Source: UBA1181 sp045226255 (lineage in GTDB: Bacteria > Bacteroidota > Bacteroidia > Bacteroidales > Paludibacteraceae). From it: a stretch of DNA of 64,000 bases. Position 1 is the first letter of the stretch. Each line of letters starts with the position of its first letter. The stretch spans positions 410,036-474,035 of the forward strand of contig JBGVCG010000016.1 of NCBI GenBank assembly GCA_045226255.1, in the 5' to 3' direction. Below the pieces are notes generated by a model, which saw only the letters and a list, made by a program, of their open reading frames with translations, ran no database searches and had not been told where the DNA came from. Positions 1 to 7,647 of the stretch are shown here, one piece after another. Both the position numbers and the translations under genes were made by a program.

Positions 1-52
1 GACTAACTACAAATAGGGACACGAAAACGGCAGATAGGGAGTAATAAGAAAC

Positions 53-82
53 AAAAAACCGCTGATGGAAGACCACCAGCGG
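53..82 (-). terminator. Terminator of the decayed panD copy
   Basis: On the minus strand a 10-bp stem (59-68 with 73-82, one G-U pair) with a 4-base loop is followed by six T. It closely resembles the terminator of intact panD at 7587-7620, so it was probably copied with the panD relic. Confidence 0.8.
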
Positions 83-101
83 CTATTAAAACTCGTAAAA
101 T

Positions 102-180
102 AAAGCCAATCGGATGTTATCGATGCAATCCAAATTAACCTCCGTCACCTTCACACGGTGAACTTTTAGATTTCAGGATC
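102..180 (-). pseudogene. Decayed, internally deleted copy of panD
   Basis: Read on the minus strand, 116-180 matches the first ~21 codons of intact panD (7928-7990) with only scattered differences, for example the shared stretch CCTCCGTCACCTTCAC on the plus strand. Positions 102-111 match the stop-codon region of intact panD (AAAGCCAATC at 7640-7649). About 280 bases of the gene interior are missing between them. The start codon is gone and one base is inserted within the first codons, so the relic cannot encode an aspartate decarboxylase. Its terminator follows directly. It lies 7.5 kb from intact panD in the same orientation, with the AAA/lipoprotein/Rhs-relic block between the two. Confidence 0.8.
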
Positions 181-211
181 TTATGATACTGTTTTAAACT
201 AGGACCAGACA

Positions 212-248
212 TACTTGGACCCTCATACGCAAGGTATGAATCCAAGTA
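212..248. repeat. Two-part hairpin downstream of the AAA gene
   Basis: A perfect 8-bp outer stem (TACTTGGA 212-219 with TCCAAGTA 241-248) encloses a perfect 6-bp inner stem (TCATAC 223-228 with GTATGA 234-239). The T-rich run follows on the plus-strand side (250-260), so as an intrinsic terminator it would act on plus-strand transcripts. It could also form the 3' hairpin of the AAA-ATPase mRNA. Confidence 0.5.
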
Positions 249-290
249 CGTTTCTTTTTTATATCAGGGGCTCTCTTCCCGCAAAGCAGG

Positions 291-2321
291 TCAGAATCCT
301 ACCCTATTCCTGCCGGTCGTCAGTTTCTCGCTGAACTCCTTCTCCGATTTGGCGGCGAAGAAATCCTCCTGGCATAAGACAACCTCCTTCAAACCATTGA
401 GCTGCGCCCGCATCGCCGCCTTGGACCATGTGCGCTCATAGAGGTTGCGGACGAACCTGGCGTTCGAGAACTCCTCCGAACTGATGTAGCTTTGCGGCAA
501 CTCGTCGAAGTACTGCTCCACGGCTGGCTTCAGCTCCTTCTGGCAGGCGAAATGCTTCTCCGCCATCAGCATGAATATTTGGGCAAGCTGCTCCTTCGTG
601 TAGGAAGGGAACTCGACCAAGTAAGGCATACGGCTCCGTAGCCCGGCGTTCCCTTGCATCAGCTTCTCCATCTCCGCCTTGTACCCCGCCATGATGACCA
701 TCAGGTTGTCCCGATGGTTCTCCATCTCTGAGATGAGGGTGGTAAGGGCCTCCCTGCCATAGTCGTTTTCAGACCCTACGCCCCCCCTGTAGAGGTCATA
801 GGCCTCGTCGATGAAGAGGACCGAGCCATAGGCGTCACGACAGATGGCGGCCGTCTTAGGTGCGGTCTGTCCGATATATTCCCCGCAGAAATCACGGGCA
901 CCATACTCGAAGAAATAACCGTTGCTGAGCAACTTGCGCTCGGCGAATATTCGTCCGATGATGCGCGCCACCGTCGTCTTACCCGTACCCGGCGCACCCA
1001 CGAAACGCATGTGCATACATGGCCTGTCAAGCTTATCGTTCTTCGCGGAGATCTCCACCTGCGCCACGATCTCACGAATGCGCTCGGTGATCTTCTCCAT
1101 GCCTATCATTTCGGACAACTCATTGAAGGCATCCTTCCCCTCGACACCATATGTGACCGAAAGGGGCTTTATCTCCGCCCCACGGATGGTGTCGTCGGAA
1201 GCGCCACGGTTCTGAGCGTCCGCCTGATGCTTGAGCAAGACCGTCTCGTCGAAGACCTTCTTGACGGTGCGTAGGCCATAGAAGCGTCCGTCGCTCTTCT
1301 CCTCCCTGATTCGGGCGAAAAAGATCTCCCAAGCCTCCTCATCCATTTCAAGGCGTAGCGGGTCAAGCATACGCTCCGTATACTGCCGGATCTCCTTGTC
1401 CGAGAAAGGCGGGATGGTGAATGTCTTGATGAAAAGGATGTCGGAAAGCGTCTCCTCTATCTTCTTGAGCTCATGCGGCTCTATGTAAGGGACACGGAAG
1501 ACAAAGTTGAAGTTACCGGAGACGTGCGAGATCTCCAGGAGCAGGTCCTTCAGCTCACGCTGCTTGGATTTGACCATGAACTCACTGATGTCCAGACAGA
1601 CAAGCTTATCGTAGTTTTCCTTGTCGTAAAGGATGTTCAACAAGTCTTTGACGTTGATCTTCCGCCCCTGCGTCTCATCGGAGAGCACGAACTCGAAATA
1701 GAACTTCTTGGAGAAAACGCCCAGCTCCACCGCAAAAAGGGTGAGCAGGTTGATGACCCTTGTGAGGCCGCATCCGTCATTGACCGAGAAGAGGTAATTC
1801 TGCGCCTTGAAGCTATCCAGCGAGTCCCTTTTGTGCATATCGGCGACGACAGGCACCGCCTCGTTGACGAACTGCTTGAAGGAGTCCCAGCCGATGAGGT
1901 TGTTGATGTTTTTGACAATATCGTCCAGCTCCTCCTTGTTGTTGAAGACGCTATAATCCACCTCGTTGTTCTCCTCCTGCGGTTGCTCCCCTTCGCTCGT
2001 CAGGGAAACACGGACAGAGGATTTCTCCCCAAGCTTGTAGCATATTATCTTCTCGTTGCCGCACTCGTGGGACAATGCGATTTGGGGACAGACCTGCTCC
2101 ATCTTCTTCACGATGACGCCAGCGGTCTCCTGCAGGTTCTTTTCCGTCTGCACCTTGCAGCAGATCAGTTGCGGTCCGCGCAGCTCCGTCGTCACGCAGC
2201 TCTCTCCGAAACAAGACTCTATGAGGCAAGGAAGCAAAGTGCTATCCAATTCGGGATCATGGTCAAACAACCCATCCTTGACTTCTCCAATATCAAATAT
2301 TACTTCATACGTGCTATTCAT
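291..2321 (-). CDS. CbxX/CfxQ-type AAA+ ATPase with a degenerate first AAA module
   Basis: 676 residues, no signal peptide, cytoplasmic. The C-terminal half (about 410-660) is a complete AAA+ module of the CbxX/SpoVK type: Walker A GAPGTGKTT with Lys448, Walker B VLFIDEAYD near 510, and an LRSRMPY arginine-finger segment. The middle (about 150-380) looks like a second AAA fold, but its P-loop position reads VNDGCGLTRV and lacks the lysine, so it probably does not hydrolyse ATP. The N-terminal ~130 residues are not recognised. Proteins of this class remodel partner complexes; the substrate here is unknown. It is the last gene of the minus-strand accessory block and is more GC-rich than the lipoproteins upstream of it, so it may have a different origin. 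Confidence 0.85.
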   Translation of the reverse strand: MNSTYEVIFDIGEVKDGLFDHDPELDSTLLPCLIESCFGESCVTTELRGPQLICCKVQTEKNLQETAGVIVKKMEQVCPQIALSHECGNEKIICYKLGEKSSVRVSLTSEGEQPQEENNEVDYSVFNNKEELDDIVKNINNLIGWDSFKQFVNEAVPVVADMHKRDSLDSFKAQNYLFSVNDGCGLTRVINLLTLFAVELGVFSKKFYFEFVLSDETQGRKINVKDLLNILYDKENYDKLVCLDISEFMVKSKQRELKDLLLEISHVSGNFNFVFRVPYIEPHELKKIEETLSDILFIKTFTIPPFSDKEIRQYTERMLDPLRLEMDEEAWEIFFARIREEKSDGRFYGLRTVKKVFDETVLLKHQADAQNRGASDDTIRGAEIKPLSVTYGVEGKDAFNELSEMIGMEKITERIREIVAQVEISAKNDKLDRPCMHMRFVGAPGTGKTTVARIIGRIFAERKLLSNGYFFEYGARDFCGEYIGQTAPKTAAICRDAYGSVLFIDEAYDLYRGGVGSENDYGREALTTLISEMENHRDNLMVIMAGYKAEMEKLMQGNAGLRSRMPYLVEFPSYTKEQLAQIFMLMAEKHFACQKELKPAVEQYFDELPQSYISSEEFSNARFVRNLYERTWSKAAMRAQLNGLKEVVLCQEDFFAAKSEKEFSEKLTTGRNRVGF

Positions 2322-2353
2322 CTTCTTCGTTCTGTTTAGACAATCATTCGCTA

Positions 2354-2476
2354 TTAATCATCCAAAGTTATATTTTTCCACGCAAAAAAGCATGTGATTT
2401 CACGGATTATCTCTTTGTTTAGGATATCGACGCCTGATTCTTCATCATAGATCAGATCGACAAAATTCTCATTCAT
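2354..2476 (-). CDS. Short open frame of 40 residues, possibly a gene remnant
   Basis: An acidic 40-residue frame starts at ATG 2476 (MNENFVDLIYDEES...) and ends 32 bases before the AAA-ATPase start. The frame stays open for a few codons upstream of the ATG, back to a stop that overlaps the end of the preceding lipoprotein gene. It could be a real small protein, or the 3' end of a displaced gene like the other remnants in this block. No family recognised. Confidence 0.35.
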   Translation of the reverse strand: MNENFVDLIYDEESGVDILNKEIIREITCFFAWKNITLDD

Positions 2477-2489
2477 GTATTCAACCACC

Positions 2490-3155
2490 TCATTCTATTT
2501 TCTTTGTTTTCCGCAAAGACCATCTTGGGGCTATAGAATCAATTTCTTCTGAAGCAATCGTGTGATCTAAAATGCTACAATCAGGATAACTTATGTGCAT
2601 GGTGTCATGAGTTTCTTTATAACGGACTTCGTGCGGACGGTAATACAAATGTACATTTTCATGATTCCCATTCTGCCCTAAATCGATGGACATAAATCCA
2701 TTTTCATGGTGTATTCTAATCTCATATATGCCATAATTGTAAATAAAATCGAATATTTCCTCCACTTTAGAAAGCCTTTTCACATCTATGGACTTCGATA
2801 TTTCATAGTTTTCCGGGAAAGACCTTATGCTATCCAAATCTATGAGTCTTTCTTGTCGAAGATAAAATTTGTCATTTGATCTAAAGATTATAAGACATAC
2901 ATTTTCCGGGGAAGTCTTTTCATATGATTTAAAGATTATTCCATCTATGTATCTGAGACACACATACGCAAATTCACAGAATAAAGTATCCATCAAAAAA
3001 TCCTCTTTGGAGGCCCAATCTGACAGGAATCTTTCCTCGTCACTTGGAAATAGGGAATTCCCCTCCTCACATTGAACATCTTTTACTTCCTCTTTTTTTA
3101 TTGGTGAACAAGATGTTATTATGCATAAAGTCACAATTATCCCAATAGCTTTCAT
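2490..3155 (-). CDS. Lipoprotein, tandem paralogue of the next one; candidate immunity protein
   Basis: Start set at ATG 3155, because this gives a clean lipoprotein signal (MKAIGIIVTLCIITSC, lipid cysteine at residue 16); an ATG at 3218 would add 21 polar residues before it. The mature ~205-residue protein has no recognised domain but resembles the product of 3360-4016: FLMDTLF...CLRY against WLIDTLF...ALRY, and YGIYEIRIHH against YKIYHISIGH in the same order. The two genes therefore arose by duplication. Their place in a row of AT-rich lipoproteins behind Rhs remnants suggests immunity proteins against Rhs toxin tips. That function is inferred from context only. Confidence 0.75.
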   Translation of the reverse strand: MKAIGIIVTLCIITSCSPIKKEEVKDVQCEEGNSLFPSDEERFLSDWASKEDFLMDTLFCEFAYVCLRYIDGIIFKSYEKTSPENVCLIIFRSNDKFYLRQERLIDLDSIRSFPENYEISKSIDVKRLSKVEEIFDFIYNYGIYEIRIHHENGFMSIDLGQNGNHENVHLYYRPHEVRYKETHDTMHISYPDCSILDHTIASEEIDSIAPRWSLRKTKKIE

Positions 3156-3230
3156 TGTATTATTTTTCAGGTTATCAACCAGTGACACATTTTCTCTTGA
3201 AATACTACTTGCTTTCATATAAGACTCGAT

Positions 3231-3359
3231 CTAAAATGTACACCCTAAAAGTCCCCTTCTTGGGCACATAACATATGCTACTTTTTTGTTATCTATTTCA
3301 TCTGGCATTTCAATATACATAGCGTCTGCATCAGAAAATTCAGAGGTCGATTCATTTTC
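3231..3359 (-). other. In-frame open extension behind a lipoprotein stop codon
   Basis: Directly after the TGA stop (3360-3362) of the upstream lipoprotein, the same frame runs open for 42 codons to a TAG at 3231-3233. The translation looks protein-like (acidic, then ...VAYVMCPRRGLLGCTF). It has no start codon near its beginning. It may be the old C-terminus of the lipoprotein cut off by a nonsense change, or the end of a lost toxin tip in front of the next lipoprotein gene. Confidence 0.45.
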
Positions 3360-4016
3360 TCACCTCCTTTTGCCGTTTAGTATTCTTTCTTCACAACTAT
3401 CTAAATAGTAATACTTGCCAGAGTCAGTATCATAAAAACCCCTCAATATCTCAACATCCTCTACTCTTCGCTCTTTGCCTGTACTATCACGTATATACGT
3501 AAACCATCCTTTTTTCGCCGTGAAAGACATGTCATGCTTAAATTCAAATTCCGTAGGCGTATCAGCATAAACCATTGAAACAGAGGTGTCACCATTCCCG
3601 AAGAATTGCAAACTCAAACTTCTCGCCTTATGTCCTATGCTTATATGATATATTTTGTATTCTTCGCATAGATTAATTATATCCAAAGCATGAGCAAATT
3701 TAATGTTATTGAATGTTGTGCGTGTGGAATCGTAGTACTTATGCCGAACGTCCAAATTCCCATTATTATTGAATACAACGACCACTCCCATGCTATCTTC
3801 CGCATGATCGTAATCCAGGACGCAGCCATGTTCATATCTTAAGGCCGCACCGCTAATCCCTGCGAATAGAGTATCAATCAACCAATACTCCTTCCCTTTT
3901 ACCCACTCATGAAACTCCCTATAGTTTTTTGGGGGAACCTCCTGCGATGTTTCCGTCAGAGCGTTACAAGAACATACGAACAATCCTATAAATACTATTT
4001 TAGATAGTTTTATCAT
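3360..4016 (-). CDS. Lipoprotein, tandem paralogue of the 2490-3155 product; candidate immunity protein
   Basis: The start at ATG 4016 gives MIKLSKIVFIGLFVCSC with the lipid cysteine at residue 17; an ATG three codons upstream (4025) is also possible. The mature protein of ~200 residues has no recognised domain. It shares an ordered set of motifs with the following gene product (E/DW...DTLF...LRY, then IYxIxI), so the two are diverged tandem duplicates. The gene ends in TGA, after which the frame stays open for 42 more codons, suggesting possible shortening of the original protein. The immunity role is inferred from the surrounding Rhs remnants. Confidence 0.75.
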   Translation of the reverse strand: MIKLSKIVFIGLFVCSCNALTETSQEVPPKNYREFHEWVKGKEYWLIDTLFAGISGAALRYEHGCVLDYDHAEDSMGVVVVFNNNGNLDVRHKYYDSTRTTFNNIKFAHALDIINLCEEYKIYHISIGHKARSLSLQFFGNGDTSVSMVYADTPTEFEFKHDMSFTAKKGWFTYIRDSTGKERRVEDVEILRGFYDTDSGKYYYLDSCEERILNGKRR

Positions 4017-4108
4017 GGAATTCATTTGTTTCTCCCCTTAAAGTGTTCGTTTATCTTTTTTATTTAGAAAAGCAGAATTTGTTGGCATCCATTTAATTAT
4101 TTGAATGC

Positions 4109-4555
4109 TCAGTTGTCGTCATTAGGTTTTGGCGCTTCCCATGCATTTTCATGAAGGCATTTTGCATAGACCCAACCTTTTCTGAAATCTCCACCATGTT
4201 TGGGGCCATAATCAAAATAGGAGACAACTTTTGCCAAAAGACTGTCTTCAGTATATTCTAAAACATACACATGATCATTCCCTGCAATAGCATACAACGG
4301 AACATGAAGATAAGGTTCTATCCCACTTTCCAATTGACGATAATAATCCAAGTACCTATTTTTGTACTTTAATGATTCTATATAAATTACACTAACAGGT
4401 CTTTCAGGACCCCTAATATCATCATAGCAATACATTTGCTTATGCGACTTTATGTATTCATGGTATTTATCGTGTATAAGGCCACCGAACACACCACAAA
4501 ATAGCATAATAGATACACCTATTCCAATCAAAATTTTCTCTGCTTTGTTAACCAT
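4109..4555 (-). CDS. Small membrane-anchored protein of unknown function
   Basis: 148 residues from ATG 4555; a GTG one codon upstream overlaps the TAG of the preceding lipoprotein gene. The two genes are effectively contiguous and surely cotranscribed. One N-terminal transmembrane helix (ILIGIGVSIMLFCGVFGGLI, about residues 8-27) anchors a ~120-residue domain predicted to lie outside the cytoplasmic membrane. No family recognised. Tight coupling to the lipoprotein upstream suggests the two act together, perhaps as a two-part immunity unit. Confidence 0.65.
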   Translation of the reverse strand: MVNKAEKILIGIGVSIMLFCGVFGGLIHDKYHEYIKSHKQMYCYDDIRGPERPVSVIYIESLKYKNRYLDYYRQLESGIEPYLHVPLYAIAGNDHVYVLEYTEDSLLAKVVSYFDYGPKHGGDFRKGWVYAKCLHENAWEAPKPNDDN

Positions 4556-4557
4556 CA

Positions 4558-5385
4558 CTATTCTCCCTTCTCCGCTTTTAGAGCAGCGTTCTTATATTCC
4601 TCAGTCAGCCAAGGCGACCTAACCCTTTCCTCAACCTTGTCATTCTCAACATGGTATGTCACGAACCATTCCTCATCATTGATTGCAGGCACAGAATCAT
4701 CTTCCTCATTAACAGAGTATATATAAAATTTCTTCGATTGATTAAAATTCAAATCCAGCAAGGATGGTTTGCATTCGAAGATAATGAAGCATCCATCCAA
4801 GTAGTTATAAGCAGTAATATTTCTATCAATAGAGGTTTTCGCCTCAAATTGCAAACAGGCTGAGTTCCCTTCTATATGGACAAAAAGGCAATCAAATGAA
4901 TTAGGCACATTGTAATAATTCCGCTGTTTCAATAGATCTTGAAGCGCCCCTTGCAAATCATTACATTTCAGTACACCCATTGGGACAGATAGGGTATCAT
5001 CGACAACGACAGGATGGGTGCCACAGCTCAGTGATCCAGAACGAATCAATCGACTTTCATATCCACCATTTCTCAATAGTAATTTGTTGTCTGAGATGCT
5101 TATGCTGAAATCGAGCGAATCGAGAGAGGATAAACAAACCTTATCGTCCTTCATTTTCCACCGGCCAGCACAAAAAACATAAGGAGTAGAATCACAATCA
5201 GACTCGTAATAAAACATCCCGTCCGAATGGAAACATATACTGTGGCAATTGCATTCATCACTCCAAGGACCCAAAATGGTCAAAGGATCATTCGATGTGC
5301 AACCACCTAAGGCGAACAAAGCAATCAGTGCACACACACCAACGACTACTTTCCTGGCAGAAAAAAACATAAAATGTAGCATCAT
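4558..5385 (-). CDS. Lipoprotein of unknown function; candidate immunity protein
   Basis: 275 residues. The signal sequence ends in ALFALGGC with the lipid cysteine at residue 29; an internal ATG at residue 6 would give a more usual signal length. The first part of the mature protein (ILGPWSDEC..., then ...GMFYYESDC..., GRWKM) alternates short strand-like segments as lipocalin-like lipoproteins do, but this is only a resemblance. The C-terminal half is charged and unrecognised. The next gene starts within 3 bases of its end. A TAAATTTG site at 5479-5486 on the minus strand could be its promoter -7 box. Confidence 0.7.
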   Translation of the reverse strand: MMLHFMFFSARKVVVGVCALIALFALGGCTSNDPLTILGPWSDECNCHSICFHSDGMFYYESDCDSTPYVFCAGRWKMKDDKVCLSSLDSLDFSISISDNKLLLRNGGYESRLIRSGSLSCGTHPVVVDDTLSVPMGVLKCNDLQGALQDLLKQRNYYNVPNSFDCLFVHIEGNSACLQFEAKTSIDRNITAYNYLDGCFIIFECKPSLLDLNFNQSKKFYIYSVNEEDDSVPAINDEEWFVTYHVENDKVEERVRSPWLTEEYKNAALKAEKGE

Positions 5386-5596
5386 GAGTAAACTGAATTT
5401 GAAATGATAGAAACATTAGTCATCACTCAAACAATAATCATCAATAGACTTGTGGACATCTATTTCTTTCGGGTTTTACAAATTTACAATTTTATCTGTG
5501 CCTTTGTTGTTGTTTTTATTTCGTAATGTATTATTATATGTCTGTCACGGGCATTGCTTGCCATATGCACATAATAATGCGTTCTCGTTTAACGTT

Positions 5597-6148
5597 TCAA
5601 TCTATAATCTTGTATGCCCCTATTAATTTAAAAAAAGCCTCCGCACTATTCTGTGCCTTTCCTTGCATTTCATTAGGTTCCCATGCATTCACACGTATTG
5701 GATTTGTGGCTTCCCAAAAGAACTCACCCTTCCCGTCGGAGTATGTGCAATCAGATGACGATTTGCCTATTTTAGGGAAATAATATGATGTGATAGCTAT
5801 CATATTAAATTTTGCATTTGGAGGAGAATCTACACCTAAATTAATATCACAAAATATTACGCAAGTATCTATTCTGTTGAATATGTGTAGGGAATAATGA
5901 TTAATATGATTAGACCAACAAGAATCCATTGTGCAATACATACTATCCTTTTTTTCAAGGATATCCCATTGCGGATCCCTCTTTTTGACTTGTTGAATTC
6001 TATTTATTAGTTCTTTCCCACCAACCCCAAATTCATAATTAAGAGTCGTGCAATATGATCCGGAACAAAGATATCTCTTTAAATCCACACATGTGGTCAA
6101 GAGACATAAGAGAAATAAAAAGCACAAGATTCTTTTCGCTTGATTCAT
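5597..6148 (-). CDS. Lipoprotein directly coupled to an Rhs tip remnant; likely immunity protein
   Basis: 183 residues with a lipoprotein signal (...CLLTTC, lipid cysteine at residue 20). The mature part is cysteine-containing and has no recognised domain. Its start codon overlaps the stop codon of the upstream Rhs tip frame (ATGA at 6145-6148), the usual spacing between an Rhs toxin and its cognate immunity gene. This is the best positional evidence in the block that these lipoproteins are immunity proteins. Periplasmic or membrane attachment through the lipid is predicted. The toxin itself is no longer intact. Confidence 0.75.
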   Translation of the reverse strand: MNQAKRILCFLFLLCLLTTCVDLKRYLCSGSYCTTLNYEFGVGGKELINRIQQVKKRDPQWDILEKKDSMYCTMDSCWSNHINHYSLHIFNRIDTCVIFCDINLGVDSPPNAKFNMIAITSYYFPKIGKSSSDCTYSDGKGEFFWEATNPIRVNAWEPNEMQGKAQNSAEAFFKLIGAYKIID

Positions 6149-6415
6149 AGGTGAAAGTTATTAATAAAATTCGAGTTGAAGTTTCTATTAAATTCATATA
6201 TGCCGTCAGATATGTCATGAAGCATATCTGAACCGCATTCATACAAATATTTCATGCTTTTGAAAGTACCTAATAATCCAAAGACGAATGTGGTCATCAA
6301 TGAACGTCCACGATCTTTCCAGCTATCATTAAAACGAAGACCTCGCCGTACGGGATGTAGGCCACGTGTTGGGTGATCTCACCGTCGATGTCCGTGACGA
6401 GGGAGGTGGATATTT
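6145..6415 (-). pseudogene. Remnant of an Rhs gene: core stretch plus C-terminal tip
   Basis: On the minus strand 6415-6330 encodes STSLVTDIDGEITQHVAYIP followed by YGEVF. This matches the typical end of an Rhs core in Bacteroidota proteins (LGS-S-ITD-DG---QH-YxPfGE-F). The frame then shifts by one base near 6332 into a second open frame (FNDSWKDRGRSLMTTFVFG...) of about 62 residues that ends in TGA at 6145-6147. That TGA overlaps the start of the next lipoprotein gene. There is no start codon and almost all of the core is missing, so this is a displaced 3' end of an Rhs gene. The tip's activity is not recognised. Confidence 0.75.
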
Positions 6416-6476
6416 TCGCATTTTTCCCATCATTTCCTTGGGGGTTGGTACGGCTTCGCCATTGTCAGTGGCAGGG
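6416..6476. repeat. 60-base repeat, copy A
   Basis: This copy matches 7421-7480 in the same orientation, with five substitutions and a one-base indel over 60-61 bases. It lies immediately in front of the Rhs remnant (minus strand) and is not in a common reading frame with copy B, so conservation is at the DNA level. Confidence 0.85.
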
Positions 6477-6555
6477 GAGGGCTGACAAAATATGTATGTG
6501 GTTTAATATATATTCCTTTCATTTAGACTTGTGGATTTCTAATCCTTCCATATTT

Positions 6556-7149
6556 TCAAAAATCTACAAATTCATCTATGGGGCTGTAAATGAGACTATC
6601 CGATTTATATATGTCAAATTTTTTATTTAGGACAAAATCTGATGTGTCAGAAACCATTGCTTCAATCACTTTAGCCGTGTCAACTTCAAAAGCCCCTATT
6701 TTACCTTGTGCGAAGACCGCAAAATTTATGTTTGTGGTATCTATGAGAACTTGCCATTCTGTTTCATCCATTATAGAAATTGGGACTTCTTCGAATAATT
6801 CTTCTGGAATTTGATCAAGTCGCATTTGTTCTTTTTGGCTGTCATAGTAAACGAAATATACATTTCCTTTTTTTTCGATTTTATATGGTTTGAGGCTTTT
6901 CATATTATATCTTAAATATCCGAATTCCTCTTGGAACATGAAAATAGTATAGAGTCGGAAAGTATGAAAATTAGTTTCTCGTTCCGATACAACACACATG
7001 CGATTTTGTCCACAAATATTTCTTTTGTGATATTCATAAAATTTGTCAGCAACATATTCCACAACCTCTTCGGCTTTTCCTTTGTCAGAATAAACAGAAG
7101 AAGAACATGCGGCGAAAACTAAAGGGAATAATAATAAAATCTGTTTCAT
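6556..7149 (-). CDS. Lipoprotein fused in frame behind a JAB-like tip remnant; likely immunity protein
   Basis: Start set at ATG 7149, which gives MKQILLLFPLVFAAC with the lipid cysteine at residue 15 and a 197-residue product. The frame stays open upstream to 7434, through MFPSIKKIK and the JAB-like Rhs tip, so toxin tip and lipoprotein are now in one frame across an A-rich stretch; a single-base change there would restore a stop (TAA) before the lipoprotein. The mature protein is unrecognised. As with its neighbour at 5597, the position right behind an Rhs tip points to an immunity role. Confidence 0.75.
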   Translation of the reverse strand: MKQILLLFPLVFAACSSSVYSDKGKAEEVVEYVADKFYEYHKRNICGQNRMCVVSERETNFHTFRLYTIFMFQEEFGYLRYNMKSLKPYKIEKKGNVYFVYYDSQKEQMRLDQIPEELFEEVPISIMDETEWQVLIDTTNINFAVFAQGKIGAFEVDTAKVIEAMVSDTSDFVLNKKFDIYKSDSLIYSPIDEFVDF

Positions 7150-7434
7150 TTTTATTTTTTTTATTGACGGAAACATTTTATGGAATCGCTCGATATTCTT
7201 TGAAGTTGCAGGGTAGTATTGCTTTACATCATTCCCATACCAATCAATTGGAATATAGTATGTAGGATTCCCTTCTCGTGGAACAATGAAATGATGAACA
7301 TTAGCGCAATGACCTCTAGCTTGTTTATAATCTGCAACGGAAGGTATTCCTTTGCCATAACCAGGATTATTTTCTGGATCACGATGTCCTGGATGTGTAT
7401 GTACGTGGGCGGATATCTCCTCGCGTTTTTCCCA
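7150..7434 (-). pseudogene. Remnant Rhs C-terminal tip with JAB/JAMM-like motif
   Basis: The minus-strand frame 7434-7150 reads EEISAHVHTHPGHRD, then GIPSVADYKQAR, HHFIVP and YYIPIDWYG. The pattern H-x-H-P followed by P-S-x-x-D, with a glutamate upstream, is the metal-binding signature of JAB/MPN+ (JAMM) peptidases, a fold often used as an Rhs toxin tip. About 95 residues remain, with no start codon; a stop codon and the 60-base repeat lie upstream in place of the Rhs core. It cannot be expressed alone and is best read as a displaced (orphan) tip. Confidence 0.7.
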
Positions 7435-7480
7435 TCATTTCCTTGGGGTTGGCACAGCTTCGCCGTTGTCAGTGACAGGG
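7421..7480. repeat. 60-base repeat, copy B
   Basis: Second copy of the repeat at 6416-6476, in the same orientation and again immediately upstream (minus strand) of an Rhs tip remnant. It could be the segment by which tips recombined into this block. Confidence 0.85.
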
Positions 7481-7536
7481 CATTGACAAACATCTCGGTA
7501 TCAAAGTTAAAAATTTAATTGATAAAACATGGGAAA

Positions 7537-7572
7537 ATTTACCATTTATTATTTACGATTTGCCATTTATAG
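7537..7572. repeat. AT-rich heptamer-type repeat
   Basis: Short words of the form (C)ATTTATTATTTACGATTTG(C) repeat with about seven-base spacing between panD and the Rhs remnants. Similar tracts occur at 17247-17300, 22419-22459 and 37021-37063. Confidence 0.6.
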
Positions 7573-7586
7573 GGAATCAGGGACAT

Positions 7587-7620
7587 AAAAAAGCCGCTAA
7601 CGGGAAGAACCCATCAGCGG
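7587..7620 (-). terminator. Terminator of the panC-panD operon
   Basis: On the minus strand an 11-bp stem with two G-U pairs (7594-7604 with 7610-7620) and a five-base loop is followed by T6. It lies 28 bases beyond the panD stop codon. Confidence 0.85.
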
Positions 7621-7647
7621 TTTTATAAGTTCGTATGACAAAGCCAA

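Noticed and set aside
1473..2339. Long plus-strand frame opposite the AAA ATPase gene
   Set aside because: It is antisense to a protein with clear AAA motifs, and its translation has the Leu/Val/His/Arg-rich look of a shadow frame.
7224..7493. 89-codon minus-strand frame starting at 7493 as a gene
   Set aside because: It crosses the 60-base repeat and reads the JAB-like tip in the wrong frame; the HTHP...PSVAD frame is the meaningful one.
1..7600. An active Rhs or type VI secretion locus
   Set aside because: Only fragments of Rhs 3' ends are present; no Rhs body, VgrG, Hcp, sheath or ClpV genes are seen.
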